A stretch of 43,416 nucleotides of DNA from Oscillospiraceae bacterium (lineage in GTDB: Bacteria; Bacillota; Clostridia; UMGS1810), in the NCBI GenBank assembly GCA_015068975.1, contig SVJM01000018.1:1-43416 (forward strand), given 5' to 3'. The notes beneath the pieces are model-generated. The model was not told the DNA's origin, searched no databases, and saw only the letters and a program-made list of their open reading frames with translations. A program made the translations under genes and the position numbers. Below are positions 7,842 through 15,896 of this stretch, in pieces (within the stretch, counting starts at the first letter, position 1; every line of letters begins with the position of its first letter).

Positions 7842-8663
7842 TTGAGAAACCAAGATTTTATTCTGGAAGCAAAAAAGCACAATATAACAGAAATCGGATT
7901 TATAAGTGCCAAGCCATATAATCATCTTTTTGAAAAAGAATACAAATCAATAGTTGTGGCTCTTTTTCCGTATTTTTGCGGATATCCTGAGGAATCAAAT
8001 ATCTCTCTTTATACCCGTGGAATGGATTATCACATTGTTGTAAAAGATATATTTGATGATATATTTGACAGACTATCTGTATCTGATTATGAAATTTATT
8101 CTGATGTGGGACCTGAAATTGATACAAAGCTTGCTTATGAGAGCGGACTTGGTATCAAGGGTATCAACGGGCTTATAATTAACAAAAAATACGGTAGTTA
8201 TGTTTTTATAGGATATGCTTTGTGCAATGAAGAGTTTGAATACTCCCTTCCATCATATAATTCATGTATCGGATGCAAAAAATGTGTAAATGCCTGCCCC
8301 GGGAATGCTATTTCTGATGATGGTAAAGTTGATGTCAGTAAATGTCTTTCGAATATTACTCAGACAAAGGGAGATCTCACAAATAATCAAAGAGATGAAA
8401 TTGTAGATTCGGGGGTTATTTTTGGCTGTGATATATGTCAGAAGGTGTGTCCCCACAACAAAGATATTTCTATGACCGAAATCAGGGAATTTAATGAAAA
8501 ACTTATTGATAATCTGTATCTGGAAGATATTAAAAATCTTTCAAATAAAGAATTCAAAAACAAATTTGGAAACCGTGCCTTCAGTTGGAGAGGAAAGGCA
8601 CTTCTGGAAAGAAATTTAAAGTATTTTGGTGACAGATACGAGCATAATAAAACCGAGAGTTGA
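7842..8663 (+). CDS. Epoxyqueuosine reductase-like (QueG-like) double 4Fe-4S protein
   Basis: Related to QueG, the cobalamin and Fe-S enzyme that converts epoxyqueuosine to queuosine in tRNA. The 273-aa protein has the QueG-type segments MDYHIVVKDIF and GLGIKGINGLIINKKYGS, then two ferredoxin-like clusters, CIGCKKCVNACP (about 145-156) and CDICQKVCP (about 196-204). It is shorter than typical QueG and lacks the C-terminal HEAT-like extension, so it may be a paralogue with another substrate. The start is TTG with GGAG about 8 nt upstream, 1 bp after the ttcA-like stop. The stop codon lies in the loop of the following terminator. Confidence 0.75.
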   Translation: MRNQDFILEAKKHNITEIGFISAKPYNHLFEKEYKSIVVALFPYFCGYPEESNISLYTRGMDYHIVVKDIFDDIFDRLSVSDYEIYSDVGPEIDTKLAYESGLGIKGINGLIINKKYGSYVFIGYALCNEEFEYSLPSYNSCIGCKKCVNACPGNAISDDGKVDVSKCLSNITQTKGDLTNNQRDEIVDSGVIFGCDICQKVCPHNKDISMTEIREFNEKLIDNLYLEDIKNLSNKEFKNKFGNRAFSWRGKALLERNLKYFGDRYEHNKTES

Positions 8664-8680
8664 TTCTCTCGGTTTTATAT
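8651..8680 (+). terminator. Intrinsic terminator overlapping the QueG-like stop codon
   Basis: AACCGAGAG (8651-8659) and CTCTCGGTT (8666-8674) pair perfectly, followed by TTTTATATTTT. The loop TTGATT contains the TGA stop, so ribosomes finishing the gene would occupy the hairpin. Confidence 0.8.
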
Positions 8681-8706
8681 TTTGCAATTTATGTGAGGCA
8701 AAAAAT

Positions 8707-9126
8707 ATGAAGGTAAAAGAATTGATGACAAATCCTGCAATTTCGGTAAGCGGAGAGGATACCGTTTGCGAAACAGCAAGAATAATGCAGGCGCATAACA
8801 TTGGCTCTGTTCCTGTAATTAACGGTAAAGGGCAGGTAGTTGGAATAGTTACAGACAGAGATATTGTAGTGAGGAATACTTCAAAGGGTGATGACTCCTG
8901 TGCGACTAAGGTAAAAGAAATAATGACATCGGGAGTTGACACAGTTTCGCCGGAGGCAGATATGAAAGATGTAATAACAAGAATGGGAAACGACAAGGTG
9001 AGAAGACTTCCTGTTGTGGATGCAGGTGTCCTTATCGGAATGCTTACAATAGGTGATGTGGCAACGGAGGACGCATACAAGACGGAAGCGGCAGACGCAT
9101 TAGCTGAAATATCTGAAAAAAGCTGA
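8707..9126 (+). CDS. Tandem CBS-domain protein
   Basis: A 139-aa stand-alone pair of CBS domains (about 5-60 and 70-125), a module that binds adenine nucleotides or related ligands and senses energy state. Signatures are MKVKELMTNPAISV, NIGSVPVINGKGQVVGIVTDRDIV, VKEIMTSGVDTVSP and VRRLPVVDAGVLIGMLTIGDVA. The ATG at 8707 is taken because the domain starts there and a GTGAGG site lies about 9 nt upstream; the frame extends further only through the previous terminator. The partner protein is unknown. It resembles general stress CBS proteins in many Firmicutes. Confidence 0.88.
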   Translation: MKVKELMTNPAISVSGEDTVCETARIMQAHNIGSVPVINGKGQVVGIVTDRDIVVRNTSKGDDSCATKVKEIMTSGVDTVSPEADMKDVITRMGNDKVRRLPVVDAGVLIGMLTIGDVATEDAYKTEAADALAEISEKS

Positions 9127-9153
9127 AAAAAGGTGCATTTTTTGCACCTTTTT
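9127..9153 (+). terminator. Intrinsic terminator of the CBS gene
   Basis: AAAAAGGTGCA (9127-9137) and TGCACCTTTTT (9143-9153) form an 11-bp perfect stem with a T5 loop, directly after the stop codon. Confidence 0.9.
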
Positions 9154-9185
9154 ATATTGTAATATTGTAATAATTGTGCTATAAT

Positions 9186-9365
9186 GAGTTTGCAAAGCAA
9201 ACTCAATGAATTGCCTTCGGCGTGAATTGAAATCTGTGATTTCATGAATTGAACCTTGCGGCTCATGAATTGCACTTCGTGCATTATATAGGCAATTCAA
9301 TTCATGTTGCGGCAGCAACAATTCATGGTTTTAGCCGATTCATGACAACGAAGTTGTCAATTCAT
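9186..9365. repeat. Array of micro-hairpins separated by CATGAATTG / CAATTCATG
   Basis: The 315-bp gap between the CBS gene and yitT holds at least eight short palindromes. Clear ones are GAGTTTGC-AAA-GCAAACTC (9186-9204), GCC-TTC-GGC (9213-9221), AAATC-TGT-GATTT (9230-9242), GCAC-TTC-GTGC (9272-9282), TGTTGC-GGCA-GCAACA (9305-9320) and GACAAC-GAA-GTTGTC (9344-9358); degenerate ones lie at 9252-9263 and 9327-9336. In the left half the spacers are (A/C/G)(A)TGAATTG. In the right half, after about 9290, they are CAATTCATG, the exact reverse complement, so the block has overall inverted symmetry. It is not a CRISPR because the hairpins differ and the spacers are the constant part. Confidence 0.8.
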
Positions 9366-9441
9366 AAAAAACAAGGTGCATCTTTTCTATCACCTAATTA
9401 TATAATTACTGCAATAGAATTAAATGAATATGAGGTACATT

Positions 9442-10278
9442 ATGAAAAAAACAAAATCAATTTTTATGACTATACTGGGAACCATGATTATCGGTTTTGG
9501 AATTGGGTCTTTTCTTACGCCTAACAAAATCGTCGGTGGCGGAGCATCGGGTATAGGTACGATTCTTTATCACACATTTGGAGTTGATGTTGGTATAACT
9601 CTTTTTGTTTTTAACCTTGTTTTCCTTATACTCGGATTTAAAATTCTTGGCAAAGATTTTGTAGTAAATACTCTATTTGGTTCTCTGCTTTTGTCTGTCT
9701 TTGTTGAAGTGTTTTCATTTATACCAATCTATACCGAAAATCTGATGCTTGCATCAATATTTGGTGGTGTTCTTTTCGGTGCCGGTATTGGGCTTAGTTT
9801 TGCTGCAGGTGCTTCTACCGGCGGTACAGATATCCTGGGAAGGATAATACAGGCTAAGTTCAGTTATCTTCCGATTGGTAAAATTCTTTTGTTTATTGAC
9901 GGAATTATAATTCTTGTATCACTTATTGTTTTTAAGGATATAGAACTTATACTTTATGGAATAATTACACTTTTTCTTTCAAGTTATTCTGTTGATCTGG
10001 TTATAAGTAAGCTTAACATTTCCAGAATAATATTTGTTATCACAGACAAGGGTGATGAGATATCAAAAAAACTTATCTCTACTTCTCCAAGAGGGGTAAC
10101 GCTTATTGATGTTAAAGGAGTATATAGCGACTCAAACAAACAGATGCTGTTTTGTGCTTTGAAAGAAAGTGAAGTAGAAGTTTTCCAGAAAAAGGTGCTG
10201 GAAATCGATAACACAGCTTTCATTGTTTTTGCAGAATCCCAAAAGATAAACGGTAAAGGGTTCTATCTTTACAAATAG
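9442..10278 (+). CDS. YitT family membrane protein (DUF161/DUF2179)
   Basis: An integral membrane protein of 278 aa. About five or six hydrophobic helices fill residues 8-190, with the YitT signature LTPNKIVGGGASGIGTILY near the N-terminus and a second Gly-rich block, FAAGASTGGTDILGRIIQ. The C-terminal ~80 residues (ISRIIFVITDKGDEISKKL onward) form a cytosolic DUF2179 domain with the usual RGVTLIDVKGVYS segment. The function of the family is not established. ATG 9442 is chosen since GAGGT lies 5 nt upstream; ATGs at 9424 and 9430 lack sites. Only 36 bp separate it from the next gene, so it may head that operon. Confidence 0.88.
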   Translation: MKKTKSIFMTILGTMIIGFGIGSFLTPNKIVGGGASGIGTILYHTFGVDVGITLFVFNLVFLILGFKILGKDFVVNTLFGSLLLSVFVEVFSFIPIYTENLMLASIFGGVLFGAGIGLSFAAGASTGGTDILGRIIQAKFSYLPIGKILLFIDGIIILVSLIVFKDIELILYGIITLFLSSYSVDLVISKLNISRIIFVITDKGDEISKKLISTSPRGVTLIDVKGVYSDSNKQMLFCALKESEVEVFQKKVLEIDNTAFIVFAESQKINGKGFYLYK

Positions 10279-10314
10279 TATTGACTAACCTTTTTAAAGA
10301 TGCGGGGTGATCGT

Positions 10315-12822
10315 GTGGATCAGAGGATATCAGATAATCTCAATGGAAAAACACATAATTATATTGCACCTTTTTTGTGGCTGCATAATGAAGATGATAA
10401 TTATATACTTAGAGAAATTGAACGCATATATGAATCAGGTGTTCGTTCCATATGCCTCGAATCCAGAACGCACGATGAGTTCTTAAAAGACGATTGGTGG
10501 TCTGATATTGAGCTTATATTCAAAGAATGCAAAAAGCGTGATATGAATGTATTTATTCTTGATGATAAACATTTTCCCTCCGGATATGCTAATGGTATTT
10601 TTGAAAATAAATATAAAAATCTCCAGTCTTTTGGAATAACAGAGAAGCATATAGATGTATCCGGACCTGTAAAAGACGGCTCGGTTATGGCTAAGTGCTG
10701 GCTTGATGACAGTTATGATGAAATTATTATTGTTTCTGCAATCAGGCATATTCCTGATAGTGACAGATATGATGCGATAATCGATATCACTGACGGTATT
10801 TTTGGTGATATGGTGTATTTTGATTTGCCTGAAGGTATGTGGAGGATTGTGTTTGTCATTAAGACCAGAAGTGGTAAGCTTGATAAACTTTCTGCATTTT
10901 GTGATATGTTAAATCCCAAAACAGTGGATTTATTTATCAATGAAGTATATGATCCGCATTTTGAAAGATTCGCCGAATATTTCGGCAATACTTTTTCTGG
11001 ATTTTTTTCTGATGAACCAAGCTTTTTGAGTAATACAAAAAACGGTGTATCTCCTGATATGGGGACATATTATGCACATTATCCATGGAATGACAGATTG
11101 ATTTCTAATATTGACAAAAATAAGCTTCCCGGTCTTTGGTTTGATGTGGAAGGTTTATCAAATGAAATCAGATATGCATATATGGATATTGTGTCTAACG
11201 AATATAAGAAAAATTTTTCTGATAAACTTGGTAAATGGTGCACTGACCATAATGTATTATATATAGGTCATGTAATCGAGGATAATAATATTCACGCAAA
11301 GACAGGGAAGGGGACAGGACATTATTTCAGAGCGATGAGCGGTCAGGATATGTCAGGTGTTGATGTTGTTTTGCATCAGATTGTCCCCGGTCTTACTGAG
11401 TGCTCTAATTCAGGACCCGTTTCATATAAACATATGAATAATGATTTCTATCATTATTACCTTGGTAAACTTGCATCATCTGCAGCACATATTGATCCTA
11501 AAAAAAGAGGAAGAGCAATGTGTGAAATTTTTGGTGCATATGGTTGGGCGGAAGGTACAAAAATGATGAAGTTTCTCATGGATCATATGCTGGTAAGAGG
11601 CATAAATTACTTCGTGCCTCACGCTTTTTCTCCAAAGCCCAACGATGATGATTGTCCGCCAAACTTTTATGATTCAGGCAATAATCCGCAGTATAAATTT
11701 TTTAAGCATAATATGAATTATATGAACAGAATGTGCCATATGCTTTCAGATGGCAAACATATAGCAACTTGTGCAGTTTTGTATGATGCGGAAAACCGAT
11801 GGATAAACGGCAAATTCCTCCCTTTGGAAAGAATTGCAAAAAAGCTACACGACAATCTCCTTGACTATGATATAATTCCTGTTGATTGTCTTGATAATAT
11901 AAAGAATGGTACTTTGAATGGTGAAAGATATAACGTTCTTATTGTGCCGTATTCGGAAAATATACCTGACTCGGTTTCGGATAAACTCAGAAACGCAGAT
12001 ATAGATATTATACTGGTTTCAGAGAAAAGCATCGAGTCAGATTTCACAAATATAACTCTTGACAAACTTGTTGAGTATATGGATGGTATGAAATTTCGCG
12101 ATGTTGAGGCGGATTATAACGGAATTTATCTCAGATACTATCATTATACAAGAAATGGCGCACATATTTATATGTTTAGTAATGAGGATATAAACAATTC
12201 TATCCGTACAAAAATCAGCTTGTCTTCATTCAACGGGGGAAAGTATATAGAATACGATGTATTTGAAAACAAAGCCTTTGCAAAAGAAACAAACAGCGAT
12301 ATTGATATTGAATTAATGCCATATAATTCAAGATTGATTATATTCGGAGACGTAGACCTTGAGGAATTGACGGAATTTGATAGTATTACTGTGTTATCCC
12401 AAAAAGAAATAAAAGATGAATTTGCCATAAGTGTTGCAGAGGGAAACTGTAACCAATATACTTTTTATAGAACATCAAAGGAATTGTTTAATATTACAGC
12501 TAGGAATGAACTTACATATTTTTCCGGACATATAAAGTATGAAACTACATTTGAAACAAATACTGGCAATTATATCCTTGATCTTGGTTATGTTGGTGAG
12601 GTGGCGGAGCTTTACATAAATGATGTTTTTGTAGGAAGTAAACTTTTTCCACCATATACATTTGATATTTCTGATTATGTAAGAGATGGATTGAATAAAT
12701 TAACAGTTATAGTTTCCAATCATAATGGCTATACGAAAAGGGACTTCTTTTCCAGGTATCTTCTTTTTGAGCCTTCAGGCTTACTTGGTCCTGTATCTCT
12801 TATCGAATATAAACGGAGGTAA
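10315..12822 (+). CDS. Putative glycosyl hydrolase, GH106-like with C-terminal jelly-roll sugar-binding domain
   Basis: An 835-aa protein without signal peptide, so probably acting on imported glycosides. The N-terminal ~420 residues look like a TIM-barrel hydrolase of the broad GH106-like group: APFLWLHNEDD, SGVRSICLESR, MNVFILDDKHFPSGYANG, FSGFFSDEPSF (a candidate acid, DEP) and YIGHVIEDNN. The middle holds a Rossmann-like domain, and residues ~735-820 a GH2-type galactose-binding fold (TFETNTGNYILDLGYVGEVAELYIND). The GTG at 10315 is favoured: GGGGTGATC lies directly upstream, while the in-frame ATG at 10300 has no site. It opens a five-gene run with gaps of 1-17 bp. Sugar specificity cannot be read from sequence. 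Confidence 0.7.
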   Translation: MDQRISDNLNGKTHNYIAPFLWLHNEDDNYILREIERIYESGVRSICLESRTHDEFLKDDWWSDIELIFKECKKRDMNVFILDDKHFPSGYANGIFENKYKNLQSFGITEKHIDVSGPVKDGSVMAKCWLDDSYDEIIIVSAIRHIPDSDRYDAIIDITDGIFGDMVYFDLPEGMWRIVFVIKTRSGKLDKLSAFCDMLNPKTVDLFINEVYDPHFERFAEYFGNTFSGFFSDEPSFLSNTKNGVSPDMGTYYAHYPWNDRLISNIDKNKLPGLWFDVEGLSNEIRYAYMDIVSNEYKKNFSDKLGKWCTDHNVLYIGHVIEDNNIHAKTGKGTGHYFRAMSGQDMSGVDVVLHQIVPGLTECSNSGPVSYKHMNNDFYHYYLGKLASSAAHIDPKKRGRAMCEIFGAYGWAEGTKMMKFLMDHMLVRGINYFVPHAFSPKPNDDDCPPNFYDSGNNPQYKFFKHNMNYMNRMCHMLSDGKHIATCAVLYDAENRWINGKFLPLERIAKKLHDNLLDYDIIPVDCLDNIKNGTLNGERYNVLIVPYSENIPDSVSDKLRNADIDIILVSEKSIESDFTNITLDKLVEYMDGMKFRDVEADYNGIYLRYYHYTRNGAHIYMFSNEDINNSIRTKISLSSFNGGKYIEYDVFENKAFAKETNSDIDIELMPYNSRLIIFGDVDLEELTEFDSITVLSQKEIKDEFAISVAEGNCNQYTFYRTSKELFNITARNELTYFSGHIKYETTFETNTGNYILDLGYVGEVAELYINDVFVGSKLFPPYTFDISDYVRDGLNKLTVIVSNHNGYTKRDFFSRYLLFEPSGLLGPVSLIEYKRR

Positions 12823-12824
12823 AT

Positions 12825-13709
12825 ATGGTAAAAATAATTATTGATACTGACATGGGGCCTGATTGTGATGATGCCGGTGCTTTGGCACTTGCACACAATC
12901 TTCAAAGAAGGGGAGAGTGTGAGATTCTTGCAATCACACATTGCACATCGCCCATTGAAGGTACAAATACAATTTCTGCTATAAATTCCTTTTATAAGCA
13001 AGATCATATACCCGTGGGCAGATGCGATAAAAAAAGCTTTCTTGATGGTGAGTTTCAACTAAGATATACATCGGTAATATCAAAGATGTATCTTAAAAAG
13101 CATAAACAGCCGCAATACTATGATGCTGTTAAGCTTCTGAGAAGGGTTCTTTCCGAAAACAAAGATGTTGTTTTTATTACAATTGGTACATTTAATAATA
13201 TTTCTGCACTTATGAAATCACAACCTGACGAAATTAGCGACAAAACAGGTGTCGAGCTTGTAAGAGATAGCGTGAGACTGTTTTCTACTATGGGAGCAGA
13301 TTTCAGAGTTGGTGAGCCATGGGCAGAATTTAATGTGCGAATGGACATAGAGGCGTCCAAATATTTTGCAGAGAATTGTCCTGTAAAAATCGTATATAGT
13401 CCATGTCTTATGGGTGAGGAAATATCAACAGGAAAAAACCTAAGAAATACATCGGATGAAAACCCTGTAAAGATAGCTTATGATATATATACTGATGGAA
13501 AGGAAATCAGATACAGTTATGATTTGTTGTCAGTATATTATGGTGTAAGAGGTTGTGACGGGTTATTTAAAGAAAACGAAAATCTGAAAATTTCTTTTGA
13601 TGATAAAGGATATACATTGTACGAAAAAGGCGGTAAGGATTCATATCTAGAAAATATGGCGCCAAAATATATAATCGAAGAAAAACTTGAAGAACTACTT
13701 TGTGAATAA
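12825..13709 (+). CDS. Nucleoside hydrolase-like protein (IUNH superfamily)
   Basis: The 294-aa length and fold signature fit N-ribosyl hydrolases that cleave the glycosidic bond of nucleosides. The N-terminal calcium-binding motif is present as IDTDMGPDCDDAGALALA (D7, D9, D13, D15, D16), and TIGTFNNISAL fits the ligand loop. In classical enzymes a His-Asp pair lies near residue 240; here the region reads YSYDLLSVYYGVRG, keeping the Asp but with Tyr before it. The same change is common in Firmicutes nucleoside hydrolase-like proteins, so substrate and even activity are uncertain. It starts 2 bp after the glycosidase stop with its AGG-rich ribosome site inside the upstream gene, which implies translational coupling. 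Confidence 0.82.
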   Translation: MVKIIIDTDMGPDCDDAGALALAHNLQRRGECEILAITHCTSPIEGTNTISAINSFYKQDHIPVGRCDKKSFLDGEFQLRYTSVISKMYLKKHKQPQYYDAVKLLRRVLSENKDVVFITIGTFNNISALMKSQPDEISDKTGVELVRDSVRLFSTMGADFRVGEPWAEFNVRMDIEASKYFAENCPVKIVYSPCLMGEEISTGKNLRNTSDENPVKIAYDIYTDGKEIRYSYDLLSVYYGVRGCDGLFKENENLKISFDDKGYTLYEKGGKDSYLENMAPKYIIEEKLEELLCE

Positions 13710-13724
13710 GAAAGGTTGACTAAA

Positions 13725-14264
13725 ATGGATATCAGAACTCAGGCAAAAAATGCAGTAGGAGAGCTTATTGAAGCTTCTAAGATCAAAAAAGGAGATATAC
13801 TTGTGATTGGTTGCTCCACAAGTGAGGTTATCGGCAGTAAAATCGGCTCTAATTCAAGCCCTGATACAGCTAAGGAACTCTTTGCCGGAATATATGAAAT
13901 CACTTGCGAAAAGGGGATTTTTGTGGCGATACAGTGTTGTGAGCACCTTAACAGATGCATTATTACAGAAAAGGACGCAGTACCAAACCTTGATTATGTG
14001 AATGTTATCCCTCAGCCGAAGGCGGGTGGATCTCTCGCAACTGTTGCCTATAATACATTCAAAAACCCTGTCGCTGTAGAAAAAATCAAAGCAGATGCAG
14101 GTCTTGATATTGGTGGCACTCTTATAGGTATGCATCTTAAGGAGGTTGCTGTGCCTGTAAGACTTAGTGTTTCAAAAATCGGAGAAGCAAATATAATTGC
14201 TGCAAGAACACGTCCTAAGTTTATCGGTGGTGTAAGAGCAGTTTATAATGAAGATTTATTATAA
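13725..14264 (+). CDS. YwlG/UPF0340 family protein (TIGR01440)
   Basis: A 179-aa cytosolic protein matching the UPF0340 (YwlG, DUF436) family over its full length. Signatures are GDILVIGCSTSEVIGSKIG, the CCEHLNR segment around residue 70, VIPQPKAGGSLATVAY, and DIGGTLIGMHLKEVAVPVR. The family has no demonstrated biochemical function. ATG 13725 is used, with AAAGG 10 nt upstream, rather than the TTG at 13716 that overlaps that site. It is the third gene of the run, 15 bp after the nucleoside hydrolase-like gene. Elsewhere in Firmicutes ywlG usually lies near glyA or rpiB, so this setting is unusual. Confidence 0.85.
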   Translation: MDIRTQAKNAVGELIEASKIKKGDILVIGCSTSEVIGSKIGSNSSPDTAKELFAGIYEITCEKGIFVAIQCCEHLNRCIITEKDAVPNLDYVNVIPQPKAGGSLATVAYNTFKNPVAVEKIKADAGLDIGGTLIGMHLKEVAVPVRLSVSKIGEANIIAARTRPKFIGGVRAVYNEDLL

Positions 14265-14281
14265 TTGAAAGAAGGCAAAAA

Positions 14282-15895
14282 ATGAAAGTATGTATTATTC
14301 AACCAGAATATTCTGTGGATTATGAAAGAGCTGATGAATTGTTTTACAAACAATGCGAGCTGATGGATAGATGTGATGATTCTATAGATATAATTGTTTT
14401 GCCTGAACTGTGTGATGTACCCGTACTTGCTTCTACAAAGGAAAAAAGTGAAGCGTTAAGTGAGAAGTTTCACGAGCCACTTCTTAAAAAAGCAAAAGAA
14501 ACAGCGAAAAGATGCAATTCTATTTTATTTTTTAACGGCAGAGAGAAGTTTGATGACGGATTAAGAAATACTACCTTCGCTATAGACAGATCCGGAAATA
14601 TAGCCGGTACATATTACAAAGAACATCTTGTACCAAAGGAAGTCAGTGTTCAGAAGCTTGACAGTAAGTATTCTTTTGAACCATCTTTTCCTACTGTAAT
14701 TGAGATAGAAGGAATCAGATTTGGTTTTCTTACATGTTATGACTTCTATTTTTATGAAAACTTTGCACATATTGCAAGATATAATCTCGATGTTATTATC
14801 GGATGCTCCCATCAGAGAAGTGATACCCATAGTGCAATTGAGATTATAACAAGATTTCTTGCATATAACACAAATGCCTATGTACTTCGTTCATCTGTTT
14901 CTATGGATGTTAATTCTGATATCGGTGGCGGAAGTATGGTTGTATCTCCAAAAGGCGATGTACTTCTCAATATGAAGAGCAGAATCGGTTTGGAAACAGT
15001 GGATATCGATATTAAGGATAAATACTTCAAGCCTGCAGGATTTGGCAATCCGCCTGCTGCACACTATGAGTATATAGAAGAGGGCAGACGTCCATGGAAA
15101 TATCGTCCTTCGGGAAGTTTTATTGTTCCTAATGATGATATTATGCCTTATCCCAGATTGTGTGCTCACAGAGGATTTAATACTGTAGCACCGGAAAACA
15201 GTATGCCTGCATTTGGTGCCGCAATATCTCTTGGTGCTGAAGAAATTGAGTTTGATTTATATGAAATAGCAGATGGCGAAATCGTATCAATTCACGACCA
15301 TACCATTGACAGAGTGGCTGATGGTGAAGGAATCGTTTATGAAAAGACTTATGAGGAGCTTCTCGAATATGATTTCGGTGTGAAACATAACCAGGCTTTT
15401 AAAGGACTTAATATAATAAAATTTGAAGAAATTTTAAAGAAATTTGCCTGCCATTGTATAATGAATATACATATTAAGTCAAGAAAAGATCTTTATTTTC
15501 CAAGCGACGAAGGATTAAACAAGATAATTGATCTTATTCGTAAGTATGACTGTACAAAGCACGTATACTTTATGACAGGTGATGAAAAGCTTATTCAGAA
15601 ACTTAAATCTCTTGCACCTGATATTGCTATTTGCTGTGGCGCAGGCGGAGATGCCTGGGGAATCGTTGACAAAGCAATCAGAAACGGATGCAAAAAACTT
15701 CAGTTCTTCAAAGATCAGTTCGATCAGGGTATGATTGACAAAGCAAAGGCAAATGGAATAATATGTAATGCCTTCTTTGCAGATGATGAAGAAAAGGCAA
15801 TAAGATATCTCCGTATGGGAATAGATACCATTCTTACAAATGATTATCTTAAAATCAGCAATATTGTGAAGGAATACTTAAAAGGAGACAAATAA
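14282..15895 (+). CDS. Nitrilase-superfamily amidase fused to glycerophosphodiester phosphodiesterase
   Basis: One uninterrupted 537-aa frame joins two enzymes normally found apart. Residues 1-270 are a carbon-nitrogen hydrolase with the full Glu-Lys-Cys triad: E42 in LPELCD, K113 in YYKEHLVPKE and C152 in FLTCYDF. After a linker (WKYRPSGSFIVPNDD), residues ~290-535 form a GDPD TIM barrel with AHRGFNTVAPENSMPAF, GAEEIEFDLYE and SIHDHTIDR, giving the expected His, Arg, Glu, Asp and His residues. No signal peptide or membrane helix is seen, so it is cytosolic. It likely hydrolyses an amide (or nitrile) and a glycerophosphodiester in the same or linked substrates (inference). It is fourth in the run; the SGNH gene starts 1 bp after its stop. 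Confidence 0.9.
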   Translation: MKVCIIQPEYSVDYERADELFYKQCELMDRCDDSIDIIVLPELCDVPVLASTKEKSEALSEKFHEPLLKKAKETAKRCNSILFFNGREKFDDGLRNTTFAIDRSGNIAGTYYKEHLVPKEVSVQKLDSKYSFEPSFPTVIEIEGIRFGFLTCYDFYFYENFAHIARYNLDVIIGCSHQRSDTHSAIEIITRFLAYNTNAYVLRSSVSMDVNSDIGGGSMVVSPKGDVLLNMKSRIGLETVDIDIKDKYFKPAGFGNPPAAHYEYIEEGRRPWKYRPSGSFIVPNDDIMPYPRLCAHRGFNTVAPENSMPAFGAAISLGAEEIEFDLYEIADGEIVSIHDHTIDRVADGEGIVYEKTYEELLEYDFGVKHNQAFKGLNIIKFEEILKKFACHCIMNIHIKSRKDLYFPSDEGLNKIIDLIRKYDCTKHVYFMTGDEKLIQKLKSLAPDIAICCGAGGDAWGIVDKAIRNGCKKLQFFKDQFDQGMIDKAKANGIICNAFFADDEEKAIRYLRMGIDTILTNDYLKISNIVKEYLKGDK

Positions 15896-15896
15896 A

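Noticed and set aside
9100-9321. Small open frames running through the micro-hairpin array
   Set aside because: They arise from the repetitive ATGAATTG sequence, lack ribosome sites and overlap the CBS terminator.
9186-9365. CRISPR array
   Set aside because: The constant segments are only 8-9 nt, reverse orientation midway, and the variable parts are self-complementary hairpins. No cas gene is present.
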